This document shows positions 45,181 to 55,989 of a DNA stretch of 64,000 bases, piece after piece (position 1 is the stretch's first letter; each line of letters begins with the position of its first letter). The notes beneath the pieces are model-generated. The model did no database searches. It saw only the letters and a list, made by a program, of their open reading frames with translations, and was not told where the DNA came from. The DNA is from Dendrophyllia cribrosa. Taxonomy: Eukaryota; Cnidaria; Anthozoa; Scleractinia; Dendrophylliidae. The stretch is taken from assembly GCA_024195265.1 (NCBI GenBank), contig JAJLRJ010000002.1:15929764-15993763 (forward strand), read 5' to 3'. A program made the position numbers and the translations under genes.

Positions 45181-45840
45181 TACTTATTTGATGAAAAAAG
45201 TAAGGATAGGTTACCGAGCACGCTTTCGAGATCAGAATAGCCATGACCACCAGTCGCGCGTTTGCAATCCCTATAGAAATTGATAGGAAGTGTAACACAC
45301 CCCTGTTCGAGATCAAGAGGAATATCTATTACAGGAAACCCGCTGAGCGAAATGACTGAAGGCGAAAAAAAACAAAACAAAGGGCGCTTACTTCGTCCAG
45401 TGTATTGTTCCCTTTCTCTTGTCCCTCCCCAACACTTCCCTTCCTTCGAGACAACGTGTGAATCGAGCAGCTTGCCGACTTTCAAAAATGTACAGCTGTG
45501 TTGACATTTAAACTGAACACCAATTTGAACGGTAAATACCAAGCGCACTCCGCATGATTAATCTGATTAACCCTTTCTGCCTTTAGTGATCAGGATCTCA
45601 ATTCTCATTAGAATGTCGATACAAATCTAAATATGCAGAAAGTGAGAATTAAGAAAGTGACCACTTATAATAGGGAATCATATTGATCTTTCACCAAATT
45701 CTCCTGACTTCTCCCATGAATGTGTAAGCTGGCATAATTCAGAGCTTGTCATCTGTTCAATGAAACGTCCGCTTATCGCAAAACCAAGTCCTTCAGGAAT
45801 TCACTCGTTTCCCTTGCAAACAGTTTTAGACTATCAAATA
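45181..45840. other. Upstream region of the secreted-protein gene
   Basis: No repeat or regulatory motif could be assigned. An in-frame ATG at 45760 would add 27 residues to the next gene but would bury its signal peptide. Confidence 0.4.
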
Positions 45841-48800
45841 ATGTTTCTGTCTTCTCCTTTCATTCGTAGCGTCATTGGCCTAAATGTACTGCTCCAAATT
45901 ACAGTTCTAATTACAGTAAGTACGCGAATTATTATTATTTTAAAACGTTTAATGCCATATTTTATTTATCACGCTTAACAAACATTTAATTCTGTTGAAA
46001 GCCAGTCGTTTAGAGATCGTTTTACAAGAAATTGATAATTTATTGAGGGTATAAAGGAAGTAGCCTTGAAGGTCGATGTTTTATATGGGAATTAACAACT
46101 GTTTTTGGAATAAGAATTTAGTTTTTAATTGAATTTTCAGCGCTTGTGTATATATTAATGCTCAGTTTTAATCCCCCACGTCAAGTCGCCAAGAATACTT
46201 TTCGTCTTGGTTTCTTCTTTTTCTTGCTCGTAAACAGCTCCTGCTAAACATTTTTCGAGGCTTTCACTTGCTCAATTCAGAATAACCTCGCAAACATTTT
46301 CAAAACTGTGCGCCATGTTGGACAAAACAAACTGAAGCAAACAATTTTTCTATGACGTCAGCCGTGCGTCTGTGCTCTGATAGATCATAGGCAACGACAG
46401 AGCGTGTAGTATTCAGTTCATTGTAAAAAAGCATTTCGTGTATAACAAAGGTACTTAGTTTTAATTTGGGGCAGTTTTGATCCCGAAACGTCAAAAAAAT
46501 GCCCATGACCTTGATCCTCTAGGGCTGGTTCCCACTAGCGACGTAATCTCAAAGCGTAGCAATGCAAAACCAAAGCAATTGTGTAATTACTTTTGACACT
46601 CAATTGAAAACTGCTCTATTTACAAGTTGCAATCCATTTCCATCCAGGCCATCCGGAGCCAAAAACTAGAAATGTGAAACAAATGGCCCTACGGCACAGC
46701 AGTTCTCTTCCATACAGCACCGCAACACAGCACACAAGACCGTATCTGACATGACTAGCGCTCAAAACTAGAAAGCAGACGCTGACAGCTAGACTAGTTT
46801 CTGTGCACTGATAAAGTAATTGTTCCCAAAACATGATCTTTTTTAGGTTTCCATTCAAAGTGACACTAAAAACAAGTGACATTGCTCTTTTACTCGTGGC
46901 ATATCGTGAATATCCCACTAGAAGGGTCTAAAGGAGTTTAACCACCCTGTTCTTTTGCTTCAACGAATACCAGCTGAGAAATATTGCTTTTTAAACTGAT
47001 AACTGAATAAAAAAACTATTTTAAAATTAACTGATTGTTGAGTAATGGCTGATAATGTAATCCAGACTCAACTACAGTAGTATGTCTTCAACCTCTTAAA
47101 AATCGTCCAAATTGACCTAATTTAATCGAAACCAATAAATAAACATTAAATGACGTAAAAATGTAAAAGTTATACCAATAAACAATGTTTTTCTTACTTC
47201 AAAGGTAAAAATATGCAAATTTCAAAAAACATGGCTGTCAAAATCTTGTTGCCATGGAAACATCAAGTCACGTGATCAATAAAATGTCATATAAAATTGT
47301 TGCCAGATAAATTTTAGGAAAAGTCACAAAGTTTGATGGCGTTTGAATACATGTTAAAAAAGTTATGAATGTTGAAAGTTAGCGCGGGCACTTTGTCCCC
47401 CCCCTTCCCCAGGCAAAATAAGGTTAAACTTATCCGGTTTTACTTTCATCTATCTTTGCAGGCGCAACTGGTTCCTAATGACTCGTTCTGTATCCCAGTA
47501 CATCAACCAGAACATTTTGGTAGCGAGGTAATTTATCTTGTAAGGGTCCCATAATAATTACTTTAACTATTGAGGCGGTTTTCAATTGTGGCAAAAGAAA
47601 TTCTAGAAATTTTCTTTTGTGTTGCATTACAATATACTATGACCAATGCAAAAAAAGAAAAACTCGCGCCACTTTCTCAACCAATCAAAATGTATTTTTT
47701 TCGGGCATGGCGCCGGCTACGTACATTTGCTTCGAGTTCTGATTGGTGCATTGGATTGTCTGCGCCTATTGTGATTGGCCAGAGTGATTACTTTGGTTTT
47801 GGTTTTACGGCGACACTCCAAGGAAACCTTCTCTCTGTAGGAAAAATGGGGGGGGGGGGGGGAGGGGGGGGGGGGGGGGGGTGAGGGGCTAAGGGGGAGG
47901 TTAGGGTTAGGGGTTAGGGGTTAGGGGTTAGGGTTTAGGGTTAGGGTTAGGGGCACTATAGGCTCTTTGTGTGTTATTTTTAATTAGGTTTGGCTGTTTG
48001 CACTGAAATAATAAAGAGCTTTGGTCGCTGAGGAATAGATGAACTGAATTAAAAACAAATTGAAGAACGTTCATCACGGAAAATGTCTGAAATCGCCATC
48101 GCACCTTACGTCCACCTGTTCTTTCATGGCCACCGTGAAGAGATTGAAAAACTGAAAAAAAAAATCGTTCAGCTTTAATTTTAATCTCTTTACGGTGGCC
48201 AATTTACCTTATCAAATGAGTTGATAAAACTAAATTTCGTATATCCTTAATCGGCTGATAATCGGCATTATTACGGAGAAATTTAACTTTAATTTGACAA
48301 AATTTAAACTATTTTTATCAGGCTCATACGTTTTATTTAAGTTTCTCACAGGGATAACAAAGGAAATCATTCAAAAACGAAAATACAGAAAGGATGACTA
48401 TTTGTTTGTTTCTGTGCAGTCTGTTTCCAGACTGCTGGGGTGCAGTCTGTTCCAGACTGCTGGGAGCGAAGGAAGAGGAGTGTGAGACGGAACGAAATTT
48501 AATTTACGAGCAGTCAAAACGTTTGAGCATACACCTTTTCAAAGATCTCTACATTCTATGTGCCTGGAAAATAGCTAGTAACTGCTTAGCAGTTTCAACG
48601 CGCTTTTCAAACTATTAGATCTGGGCCCGGTTGTTCAAAGAGTAGATAACGCTATCCACTGGATAAAATCGCTATCCAGTGATAAACGTTAACAAAACCA
48701 ATTGCGTTATCCACTTGATAGAGATTGATCCAGTAGATAGCGCTATCCACTTTGTTGAACAACCGAGGCCAATAATTTACTTTTCGCTTACAGGGACTCG

Positions 48801-49405
48801 TCAAGGTATTTCACATGACGCCTTTATGGCTTGAGACGAATGCGTCTCACATCAACTGCCAGCATACTGCATCCGCTGCTCAGTTGACTTTTACCGCGGG
48901 CTCAGTGATGCATGTGGTTCTCCTTAAAGTTCCACTTGTCGCCGCCGGAGTCCTGGAAGACTCAACTCGGCTAACTGTGCAAATAACTGCTGTCCACGAC
49001 GTTAGTATCGGAAACGCATTTGACAGTGACATCAGATATGGTATTTCAGATGGCAGTCGATTCGTGGGGTTTGAAACCTGCGATAAAGAAAATTACCCGG
49101 ATCATGCGCCTTGTTATGGAGTGGAGGGAATCCCAGGGCTCTCCCTGTCATCCATACGACATATTGACTATCAATCCCCAAAGACAAGCGACGCTCACTA
49201 CCCCGGTCAGTTTGTTTTCACTCTACAGTTGGATGAGCGATGGGGCTCATGCTACACTGCGCATGACGGAGGTTATGCGAAGACCGCTGAGTACAACAAC
49301 CGGCTTATGTTCAGCAAGGGGCTTTCCCTGGAAGTGTACAAGGCTGACAGCGGAGAGAGGGTTGGGATCAAGTACATTAAGGTGGTTGTCATAGAAACCT
49401 CTTAG
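45841..49405 (+). CDS. Secreted protein of unknown family (three exons)
   Basis: Exon 1 (45841-45915) encodes a 25-residue signal peptide, with hydrophobic core VIGLNVLLQITVLIT, and ends at a strong donor ACA|GTAAGT. Exon 2 (47462-47527, acceptor TTTGCAG, donor GAG|GTAATT) adds 22 residues. Exon 3 (48794-49405, acceptor CTTACAG) adds 203. All junctions are phase 0 and total length is 250 aa. The mature chain has five Cys (SFC, INC, ETC, APC, GSC) and one N-glycosylation site (NAS). It is rich in alternating hydrophobic residues (LTVQITAVHDVSIG; FVFTLQLDERWG; SLEVYKADSG), suggesting a beta-sandwich fold, with distinctive SDIRYGISDGSRFVGFE and HAPCYGVEG. I do not recognise the family. Exon 3 is the most secure; exons 1-2 rest on splice sites, phase and signal-peptide quality. 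Introns carry family B and E MITEs. Confidence 0.75.
46535..46620. mobile_element. MITE, family E, truncated copy
   Basis: Only the right end is kept: CAAAGCGTAGCAATGCAAAA to CACTCAATTGAAAACTGCTC. It lies in intron 1 of the secreted-protein gene. Confidence 0.7.
47570..47838. mobile_element. MITE, family E, copy in intron 2
   Basis: GGCGGTTTTCAATTGTGGC at the left; GGCATGGCGCCGGC and GATTGGTGCATTGGATTG inside; a degraded right end GGCGACACTCCAAGGAAACC. Confidence 0.7.
47848..47953 (+). repeat. Poly-G tract followed by interstitial telomeric repeat
   Basis: About 33 G with one A interruption runs into GTGAGGGGCTAAGGGGGAGG. Eight to nine degenerate TTAGGG units follow (47901-47953), several as TTAGGGG or TTTAGGG. 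TTAGGG is the cnidarian telomere unit. Confidence 0.9.
48128..48245. repeat. Inverted Penelope-type terminal fragments
   Basis: GGCCACCGTGAAGAGATT (48128-48145) is inverted as AATCTCTTTACGGTGGCC (48183-48200). It is followed by AATTTACCTTATC...TTGATAAAACTAAATTT, the same block that ends the Penelope element at 405-450. Two element ends therefore face each other. Confidence 0.65.
48621..48770. mobile_element. MITE, family B, copy in intron 2
   Basis: GGGCCCGGTTGTTCAAAGAG with GATAACGCTATCCACTGGAT is mirrored by AGCGCTATCCACTTTG and TTGAACAACCGAGGCC. It lies 23 bp upstream of exon 3 of the secreted-protein gene. Confidence 0.8.
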
Positions 49406-50033
49406 TGTGGTCCACGATATCGATCTGGCCTGTGTGGCAGACGCGGGTTAATTTAAGAGGTGCAATTTTTTGAATGCGAGCGCGAGGAACAAGCGGGTAA
49501 AGGAGAGGTGCGGTACCCCTCGGCGCACGCTCGTCCTTGAATTAAATTGCGTCTCATAACTAACCCGGCGTTGCTGATTTCCCTTTCGCAAACGGTCGAT
49601 GCCATCATTAACATTCATTAGTAACTAAGCCTTTTGTAACGGTCGATGCCATTTCTCTCATAGAGAGAAATGGCATCTCTGTAGATGTCTCTAGTTTATG
49701 CCTGGATTGGGACGAAAGAAGGCCATCATTATTAGATAAAATTGGGCCTAGGCAAAGCGATTATTAGACCAAAGCTTGATTTGCGATTAGGTTAGATTTA
49801 GGGATAGGGTCACTGGTTATAGATGTATCATTAAGAAAAGCATCTTTTACAATTACATTTTTCTCGGGTTTGCCGGATCAGCCCAGTGTTCTAGTGGTGA
49901 AGAAGGGATGCTAGCATGCAAAGGGTTCCGGATTCGACTAAATTGGTGAAAAAAAATTTAAGTGTCGCTAAAATGGCAGCGACTATATACGAATGGGAAA
50001 TTTGCCCCGGCGCCTGCTACACTAGGAGTCTAA
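49406..50033. other. 3' flank of the secreted-protein gene
   Basis: An imperfect inverted repeat (CGCGGGTTAATTT...GCAATTT / AAATTGCG...AACCCGGCG) spans about 49440-49571. AACGGTCGATGCCAT occurs twice (49593, 49640), and a small hairpin GATGCCATTTCTCTCAT/AGAGAGAAATGGCATC lies at about 49646-49677. Confidence 0.45.
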
Positions 50034-50249
50034 GGGTGCGTTTTTTGGGACATATTCTGGCCATTTCAAAAACAGAATACCTTTTAACTATTGCACCTAT
50101 TCTTCTCGTAAAATATGGAAAGAAGTCACTACTTTAACAATGTGTACCTGGCAAAATTTTGGCTTGTGAGAATGTAAACAACATAGTTTTGTTAGCGTAT
50201 TCTGATTTCAGAAGTACCAGAATATAATATGTCCCAAAAAAACTCGCCC
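50034..50249. mobile_element. 216-bp MITE with TAA duplication (PIF/Harbinger-like)
   Basis: GGGTGCGTTTTTTGGGACAT and the complement of ATGTCCCAAAAAAACTCGCCC are flanked by TAA at 50031-50033 and 50250-50252. Confidence 0.8.
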
Positions 50250-50600
50250 TAAGTTTGATCTGGACGTACTCTCAGTGAAGAAATCGTTGATCAAAGGAAC
50301 GTGGACTCTGGGTGCGGGTTTGATAGTACCCAGTTTGCAAAGACTTTCTCAGTTCGAATGCGATGTTAATTATTAGAGGGTTCTTTATTTAGTTTAGAGT
50401 TCTATTGCTTTGTCTCTGGGTTGCCACGCAACACTTTTTCTTCTAAGCGAAAATATTATATATTTTGAAATACACAGGGGCTGAAAACAAAGTTATCATT
50501 TGCAATTACTGTCTTAGTTATTTGCCTCGATCAAATCAAATCTCTTTAATAATGCGGTAATGCAGTGATGTGATATTGTTAAATTAATATGGTAATACAA

Positions 50601-50872
50601 AACGGTTTTCAATTGAGTATTGAAAGAAATTTCGTGATTGCTTTGGTTTTGCATTGCCGTGCTTTTTGATTGGCTAAAAAGTCTCGCGCCACTTTGTCAA
50701 CCAATCAAAAGTAAAACCAATGCTCGCGCAAGTTTTCCCGCGCTTGGCACCGGCTACATGTATTTTCTTCGAGTTCTGATTGGTTCATTGGATTGTCTGC
50801 CTCCGTTGTGATTTGCCAAAGTTGTTACTTTGGTTTTGGTTGTACTACATTCTAGAGAAAACCTCTATATAA
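50601..50872. mobile_element. MITE, family E, copy
   Basis: AACGGTTTTCAATTGAGTAT at the left; the family CGCGCTTGGCACCGGCTACATG centre; a degraded right end near GTACTACATTCTAGAG. Confidence 0.75.
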
Positions 50873-51333
50873 GGCTAAAACACGCCAAAACGTGTGGTTA
50901 CTGTGCACAATGCTGATGCGGTTATCAAAACTCACAAACTATCTGGCAATTCTTAACATGATCCAGAAAAGGCTTAAATACGAATTGAAATAATTCAACC
51001 ACCAACGGCTGAAAAGAGCTCCGATTGGATTAAAATCCATAAAGATTGTTGCTAGGAGTCTAAGAACAATTTTTGAGTTCAGCAGTAAACGGTAAAATCT
51101 AAGTAAACTTGACTGAATTAAAAAAATGGCTAAAAATCTTTTGAAAGGAAAAAGGGAAAGATTACGAAATCAATAGACAAATTCTGTTTGTGACCTTTCA
51201 CACTACATAAATGCTATAAAAAAACTATTATCATGTTTGGGAAAAAATAGTTTTTCCATTATCTATATTAGTCTCAATAAGCTATCGAAAACTACTTTGA
51301 TAAACAAAGAAAAAATATAAGTCGAGCCCTCAA
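50873..51333. other. Non-coding, includes 3'UTR of the minus-strand GPCR
   Basis: AT-rich with no repeat structure. It lies directly downstream of the GPCR stop on the minus strand. Confidence 0.4.
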
Positions 51334-52434
51334 TTAATATTTATCCCTGCTGACCATTGAGTTTCCGTGGTCTTCTGCAAGCAGAACAGACGCTTCGCGA
51401 TTTTCCGTCGATTTTTTCCACGTTACCATGGTCTTTTTAGAGTTGACATCCGAGTCATTGCTGTGCCGTCCCTGCCTTGTACCTCGATTAGATCGAAAGG
51501 CATCTTGACCCATTTCAGTGGCTGTGCAAAGATTGGAGAGTTGTTGAACTGGTAGACGGCGCCTCTCACTTGATCGAAAGCTGAACATCCTGACAACCGC
51601 CTGGCGAAACTCCGGCATTCTCAAACTATAGACAATGGGATTTATAAACGAGTTACCATAGTGAAGAACCTTGGTAAAGAAGACAAAGCTGAAGCTCATT
51701 TGGATGGAAGAAAACACAAATAAAACGTTGACAAGGACAAAAGGAATCCACGCTGCTAGAGAAGTGACCGTCACGATAAACAAAGTCAACGCCAGTTTGT
51801 TTTCGTACTCATTGGTTTTCTTTCGCATTTGTCTCCTTTTTGATTTGATTCTCTGCCATATAGTAACATACGATACGCTAATAACAGAACAGAGCACGCT
51901 TAGTAATGACATGGAAACATATGTGGCGATCTCCAGTGAGTTAAGCACGAAATTGCTGACCAAACAAACAGCCGCCGTGGACGCAGCTACAAACCAGATG
52001 ACAGCGATGGAAAACCAGTAATTTCGCGGTTTAAGACCGCGGTAACCCACAGGAACCACGATGGCATATACACGCTCTAACGATATCACCGTCAATGTGG
52101 CCACAGATGCAAATCCGAGCATAACATCCACGCCAAACAGGGCTATCTCCAGAGATTGTCCCCAATCGATCTCCCAGTAGGTCAATTCTTTACCTAGATA
52201 TGCTAAATATAGAGGAAGTGGAATTGCGCCTACCAAAAGATCCGCGATTGCGAGGTTAATAAGGAGTAGAAATTTGCTCTTTTTCGTAGACTTTTTTGTG
52301 CCAAACGCGAAAATTGTTATCAGATTTCCAGCAAAGATGACAAGCGCTTCCACGCCGAATGCGATAAACCACGGAAGCAGAGCGACTTGCCAAGCTAAAG
52401 GCGAAGGAGTTGTAGTGTTACTGGATTGATTCAT
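51334..52434 (-). CDS. Class A (rhodopsin-like) GPCR with long C-tail
   Basis: 366 aa from the ATG at 52434. Markers: Asn37 (N1.50), Asp65 (D2.50), ERV with Arg121 (R3.50), AWIP (Trp229, Pro231), NPIVY (265-269). Asp103 falls 18 residues before R3.50 (D3.32) and Tyr259 seven before the NPxxY proline (Y7.43), a pair typical of aminergic receptors. There is no Cys at 3.25 (Glu96). The N-terminus carries a possible glycosylation site (NQS or NTT); the C-tail of about 100 residues is Ser/Thr/Arg-rich. The open frame extends upstream to 52767, but that part is intron: a donor AAAG|GTAAGA lies at 52741/52740 and an acceptor TTCTCTTGCAG ends at 52467, 33 bases before this ATG. The layout matches the plus-strand GPCR. 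The ligand is unknown. Confidence 0.92.
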   Translation of the reverse strand: MNQSSNTTTPSPLAWQVALLPWFIAFGVEALVIFAGNLITIFAFGTKKSTKKSKFLLLINLAIADLLVGAIPLPLYLAYLGKELTYWEIDWGQSLEIALFGVDVMLGFASVATLTVISLERVYAIVVPVGYRGLKPRNYWFSIAVIWFVAASTAAVCLVSNFVLNSLEIATYVSMSLLSVLCSVISVSYVTIWQRIKSKRRQMRKKTNEYENKLALTLFIVTVTSLAAWIPFVLVNVLFVFSSIQMSFSFVFFTKVLHYGNSFINPIVYSLRMPEFRQAVVRMFSFRSSERRRLPVQQLSNLCTATEMGQDAFRSNRGTRQGRHSNDSDVNSKKTMVTWKKSTENREASVLLAEDHGNSMVSRDKY

Positions 52435-52466
52435 TCTTCTCGTAACTTGACTTTGTAGATTCTCTT

Positions 52467-52740
52467 CTGCAAGAGAAAAAAGGACAACATAAAAGCGATG
52501 GATTATTAGCACAATTTTCTTGTCGCCTTTGAAAGCGTCTTGAAAGACAGTGCGGATATTTAACGAAGTAATTACAAAATGTGAATGATCTTCCGCATGA
52601 TACTTTCTGAGAAATAAAAAAAAAAGCTGCATCCGCAAAAACGAAGTCGGTTTCGGTGATTTGTGGCCCTCGAGTTCTTTCCAGATATGAAATTGATATG
52701 TTAGCATTAAATGAATTTTATAAACTTGAAAATTTCTTAC
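52467..52740 (-). other. 5'UTR intron of the minus-strand GPCR
   Basis: GTAAGA donor and a polypyrimidine-CAG acceptor bound 274 bp. Although open in frame, its translation lacks receptor features, and removing it places the receptor ATG in the second exon. Confidence 0.7.
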
Positions 52741-52741
52741 C

Positions 52742-53663
52742 TTTTTGTAACGGAGACAATATCTCACTCCAGTTGAATTGACAATTATGCGCTCGAATCG
52801 GTAATTTAATTACTTCCAATACAACTATGAAATATATAAGCTGCCTTTTATGATTCAATAAAGGCTATTTTGCCTGGGGAGAGTGAGGTGTGAGCGAAAT
52901 TAAAAATTACAAATGAATTTGGCTGCATGTAATTTATTATGTTTCAATTCAGAAAGAGCGGAATCTTTGTAGAATGCTATAATAACAAGGAAAAACGACG
53001 CTTTTATGGCTGATGGAAACTCAGCAAAATACCTGAATTTGTTTTCATTTCTTTCAGAGCCAAAACAGCCGTCGCATGTGTGGTTTGAAAAATTACTTGG
53101 AATATTTGTTTTATAATTGTGTTCGATGTAGGCGGTATTCATCTGACGGTTACAACCATTCCCGGAACTTTTGTAATGAAAGCGCGAAGCATTAAACAAC
53201 ATCCTTTTTCTATTATACCGATTTTCCTTTAAAAGCCGACAGAAATAAATTTATCACTGATGTAGAAAGAAAATACATTAAACATTACAAAAACTATGCT
53301 AACAATGTACTTGACATCAAATGCAAAATTATGTCTGGCTCCATTTCTTTCTTTTATGTTTTAATAACATCGGCAACTTATTGAACACAGAACTCAATAT
53401 TGTATACTTCCTGTCAAGAGAAATTGTTCTCCAATTACGTTTTCGCGTAAAACTTGTGCTGGGCATTACAAGTTTAGGTAAACACTCAATGTAGCATATA
53501 TTTTGATTAGGTAATATGAATTCAGATGACTGTTTCAAGGAATTGCAATGGCGGTTCCATGAACTAAAATAAAATGTTAGAGACTCAAAAGTCATTTTGA
53601 TGAGACGGGTCTTTTTTCGTGACATGTGACGTTTCCACGGCAATCATCGTTTGACAGACAAAG
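52742..53663. other. Non-coding, upstream of the minus-strand GPCR
   Basis: Contains the presumed 5'UTR exon next to 52742. No repeat or other gene was identified; two ORFs of about 100 codons on the minus strand have no recognisable features. Confidence 0.4.
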
Positions 53664-53667
53664 TTAA

Positions 53668-54847
53668 AGTGGCTCCGTTGTTATTTCAGGTGCATTCGTC
53701 TATGACAAACTTTTCCGGCTCTAAAGCGATGCTTCTAAAACTTTGCGAAAATTTACAGTTATTATTTAGCAATAAGATATAGAATTCGTTTAAATGGAAA
53801 AAAATATTTTTAGTGATAATCGGGCTTAAATGAACCACACGTTTTGAACAAAATCGCACCCTGTGAAAATTTTTGCTGCTATATTTGTGTTAAATTTCTG
53901 GAATCACATTGACTTAATACCTACCCTTACCAAGATTCAGCAAAATCGTTTTTGCAGAAGTGCGGAAATATTAAGGTCATCAAAATTAAGCCCTAAAATT
54001 ATCTTGAAATTTAAAAAATTTGAGGCTCTTTGACAAAAACAATCCACGAACCCAAATTTCTGGAAGAAGCCTTCCCAATGCTTGCTAAATCTGAAGACTA
54101 AGCCGATTGCAAATCGTGCGAACCGTTAAAAAGCATTCATTAGTTCTGTAAGTGCTATAAAATTCTCCAAAACCTGCTCAAATATCTAATGTTGCGTTTT
54201 CCATCATTTTTCGAAAATTATCCAGCAGTTTGGTGTCAACTCCTTCCACATGAATTTCATGGTACTGCAATTTTTTTGCATCGATTGTTATTCGCTAAGA
54301 AGGGCTTTTAATTGGAGAAATAGTTGTTGGGATTAGTCTGAGCTCAGGCGCAGCTGACAAGCAATTTTCAGAGTTTTGAGCACGCGTTTTGAGCACGCGC
54401 GGAATTTATTCCAAGAATTCGCACCTTTATATAAGTGGGGGCGAACGAAATATGTGCGCTAGTTACCCCAGGAGGGAAGGGAGCATTTACGCTCTATTAG
54501 AAGTTTCTATGGGGTGCAATGTTTTTAAATGCGGAGACTACGCTGACTACGCTGATCACGCGTGCATATCACGTACGCCCCCCTTACAAAGGTGAAAATT
54601 CTTAGAAAACATTCCACACGTGTCGTTTCATATTCATAAACAAAACTCTGAAAATTGCTTGTCAGCTACAACCCCTGAGCTCAGATGCGGAGCAGCTTAT
54701 AATCCCAACAATTATTTCATTATCACTAAAAATATTTTTTTTCCCAGTAAAATCGAATTCTATCAAATTATTGCTAAATAATAGCTGTAAGTTTTCCCAA
54801 AGTTTTTCATAGACGAGTGCCGCGCCCGAAATAACAGCTGAGCCACC
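53668..54847. mobile_element. 1.18-kb TTAA-flanked inverted-repeat element
   Basis: AGTGGCTCCGTTGTTATTTC...CATTCGTCTATGA at the left matches the inverse of TCATAGACGAGTG...GAAATAACAGCTGAGCCACC at the right. TTAA lies at 53664-53667 and 54848-54851. Complementarity continues far inward (AAATATTTTTAGTGATAA; AGCTGACAAGCAATTTTCAG), giving long arms. No transposase. Confidence 0.75.
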
Positions 54848-54942
54848 TTAATTAACCAATACAAACAAGTCACGTGTATATAATACAAGCCCAGCAATCA
54901 ATCCTCTAATTACTCTTTTGGCTTCAAATGTTAAATCTATTA

Positions 54943-55330
54943 AGCTGCTGTTACACGTAACAATTTTTCGTGCAACTTGTCGCGCAAAAAATATTGTTGC
55001 AAGTTGCACGCACGCTTTTTCCGTGTAACACCCCTTCATGCAAATGATTTTTTTTTTAAGTTGCACGAAACGTTGAATCGTTTTCTTCTTTCTGCAACAA
55101 TTTTTTTCAAATTGCACAACAAAAATACGTGTAACGTGGCTCTTGCAATTTGTTTCGCCACACTCATCTTTAGTAACAGATGCGTAATTTTTCAACTATA
55201 ACGCATTTTTTTTTCGCGAGACAAGTTGCATGACAATTGTAATGTGTGACATTGTACGTGCAACTTGCAGCAATTTGTTTTTTGAGAGACATTGAAGTTG
55301 CAGGGAAAATTTTTACGTGTAACAGCAGCT
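54943..55330. mobile_element. 388-bp MITE with TTA duplication
   Basis: AGCTGCTGTTACACGTAA and its inverse are flanked by TTA (54940-54942, 55331-55333). TTGCAACTTGTCGCGCAA-like motifs recur inside. Confidence 0.8.
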
Positions 55331-55492
55331 TTAAATTCCCTCGGATATTAAAATTCAAAACAACGAGATTTTTAATCCGTTTTTCATGATAATAAACAAA
55401 TATATTTTAAATTATCTAAAAAAGGCTCCGTAAACAGTTTACAGTCATGTCAAAATAGGTTATATACAAAATAACACAGCGATGAATGTTTA

Positions 55493-55971
55493 AAGGCCCG
55501 CTTACACAGGCGATAATTTTTGTGCAATTTTTGTCGCACCTTTTGATGCAATTTTTATCGCGCGCAAGTTGCATCTTCAAATCACATGTGTAAACGGGCG
55601 GCGATTTCAGTGCGATTTGGGCGCGATTTGTCGCGCGATGTCGCAAAGAATGTTCGATACCTGATGCAACTTGGCGGCGATTTTATCGCAGCAAATCAAA
55701 GCAAATGTCGCACCCGAATCGCACAGGAAATCGCCGTTAATTTCGCTTGCGACAAAAGTTGCATTGGAGAGCGCGACAAAAATCGCATCAAAAATCGCAT
55801 GTGAACATGTTCGAAACCTCTGCGATATCGCGCGACAAATCGCGCCCAAATCGCACTGAAATCGCCGCCCGTTTACACATACGATTTGAAGATGCAACTC
55901 GCGCGCGACAAAAATTGCATCGACAAGTGCGACAAAAATTGCACAAAAAATCGCCCGTGTAAACGGTCCTT
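55493..55971. mobile_element. 479-bp fold-back MITE
   Basis: AAGGCCCGCTTACACAGGCG on the left and CGCCCGTGTAAACGGTCCTT on the right begin two arms of about 230 bp that are nearly full inverted copies. GCGACAAAAATTGCA, GATTTGAAGATGCAACT and AAATCGCACTGAAATCGCCG appear on both arms. TA flanks are likely. Confidence 0.85.
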
Positions 55972-55989
55972 TACTGACCTTATTCAGTA

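Noticed and set aside
52435..52767. N-terminal extension of the minus-strand GPCR
   Set aside because: A good donor (AAAG|GTAAGA) and acceptor (CTCTTGCAG) bracket it, and the extension lacks receptor features, so it is read as a 5'UTR intron.
55607..55962. Arg/Lys/Cys-rich ORFs on both strands
   Set aside because: They lie within the arms of a fold-back MITE and arise from GCGAC/AAATCGC repeats; both strands are open for the same reason.
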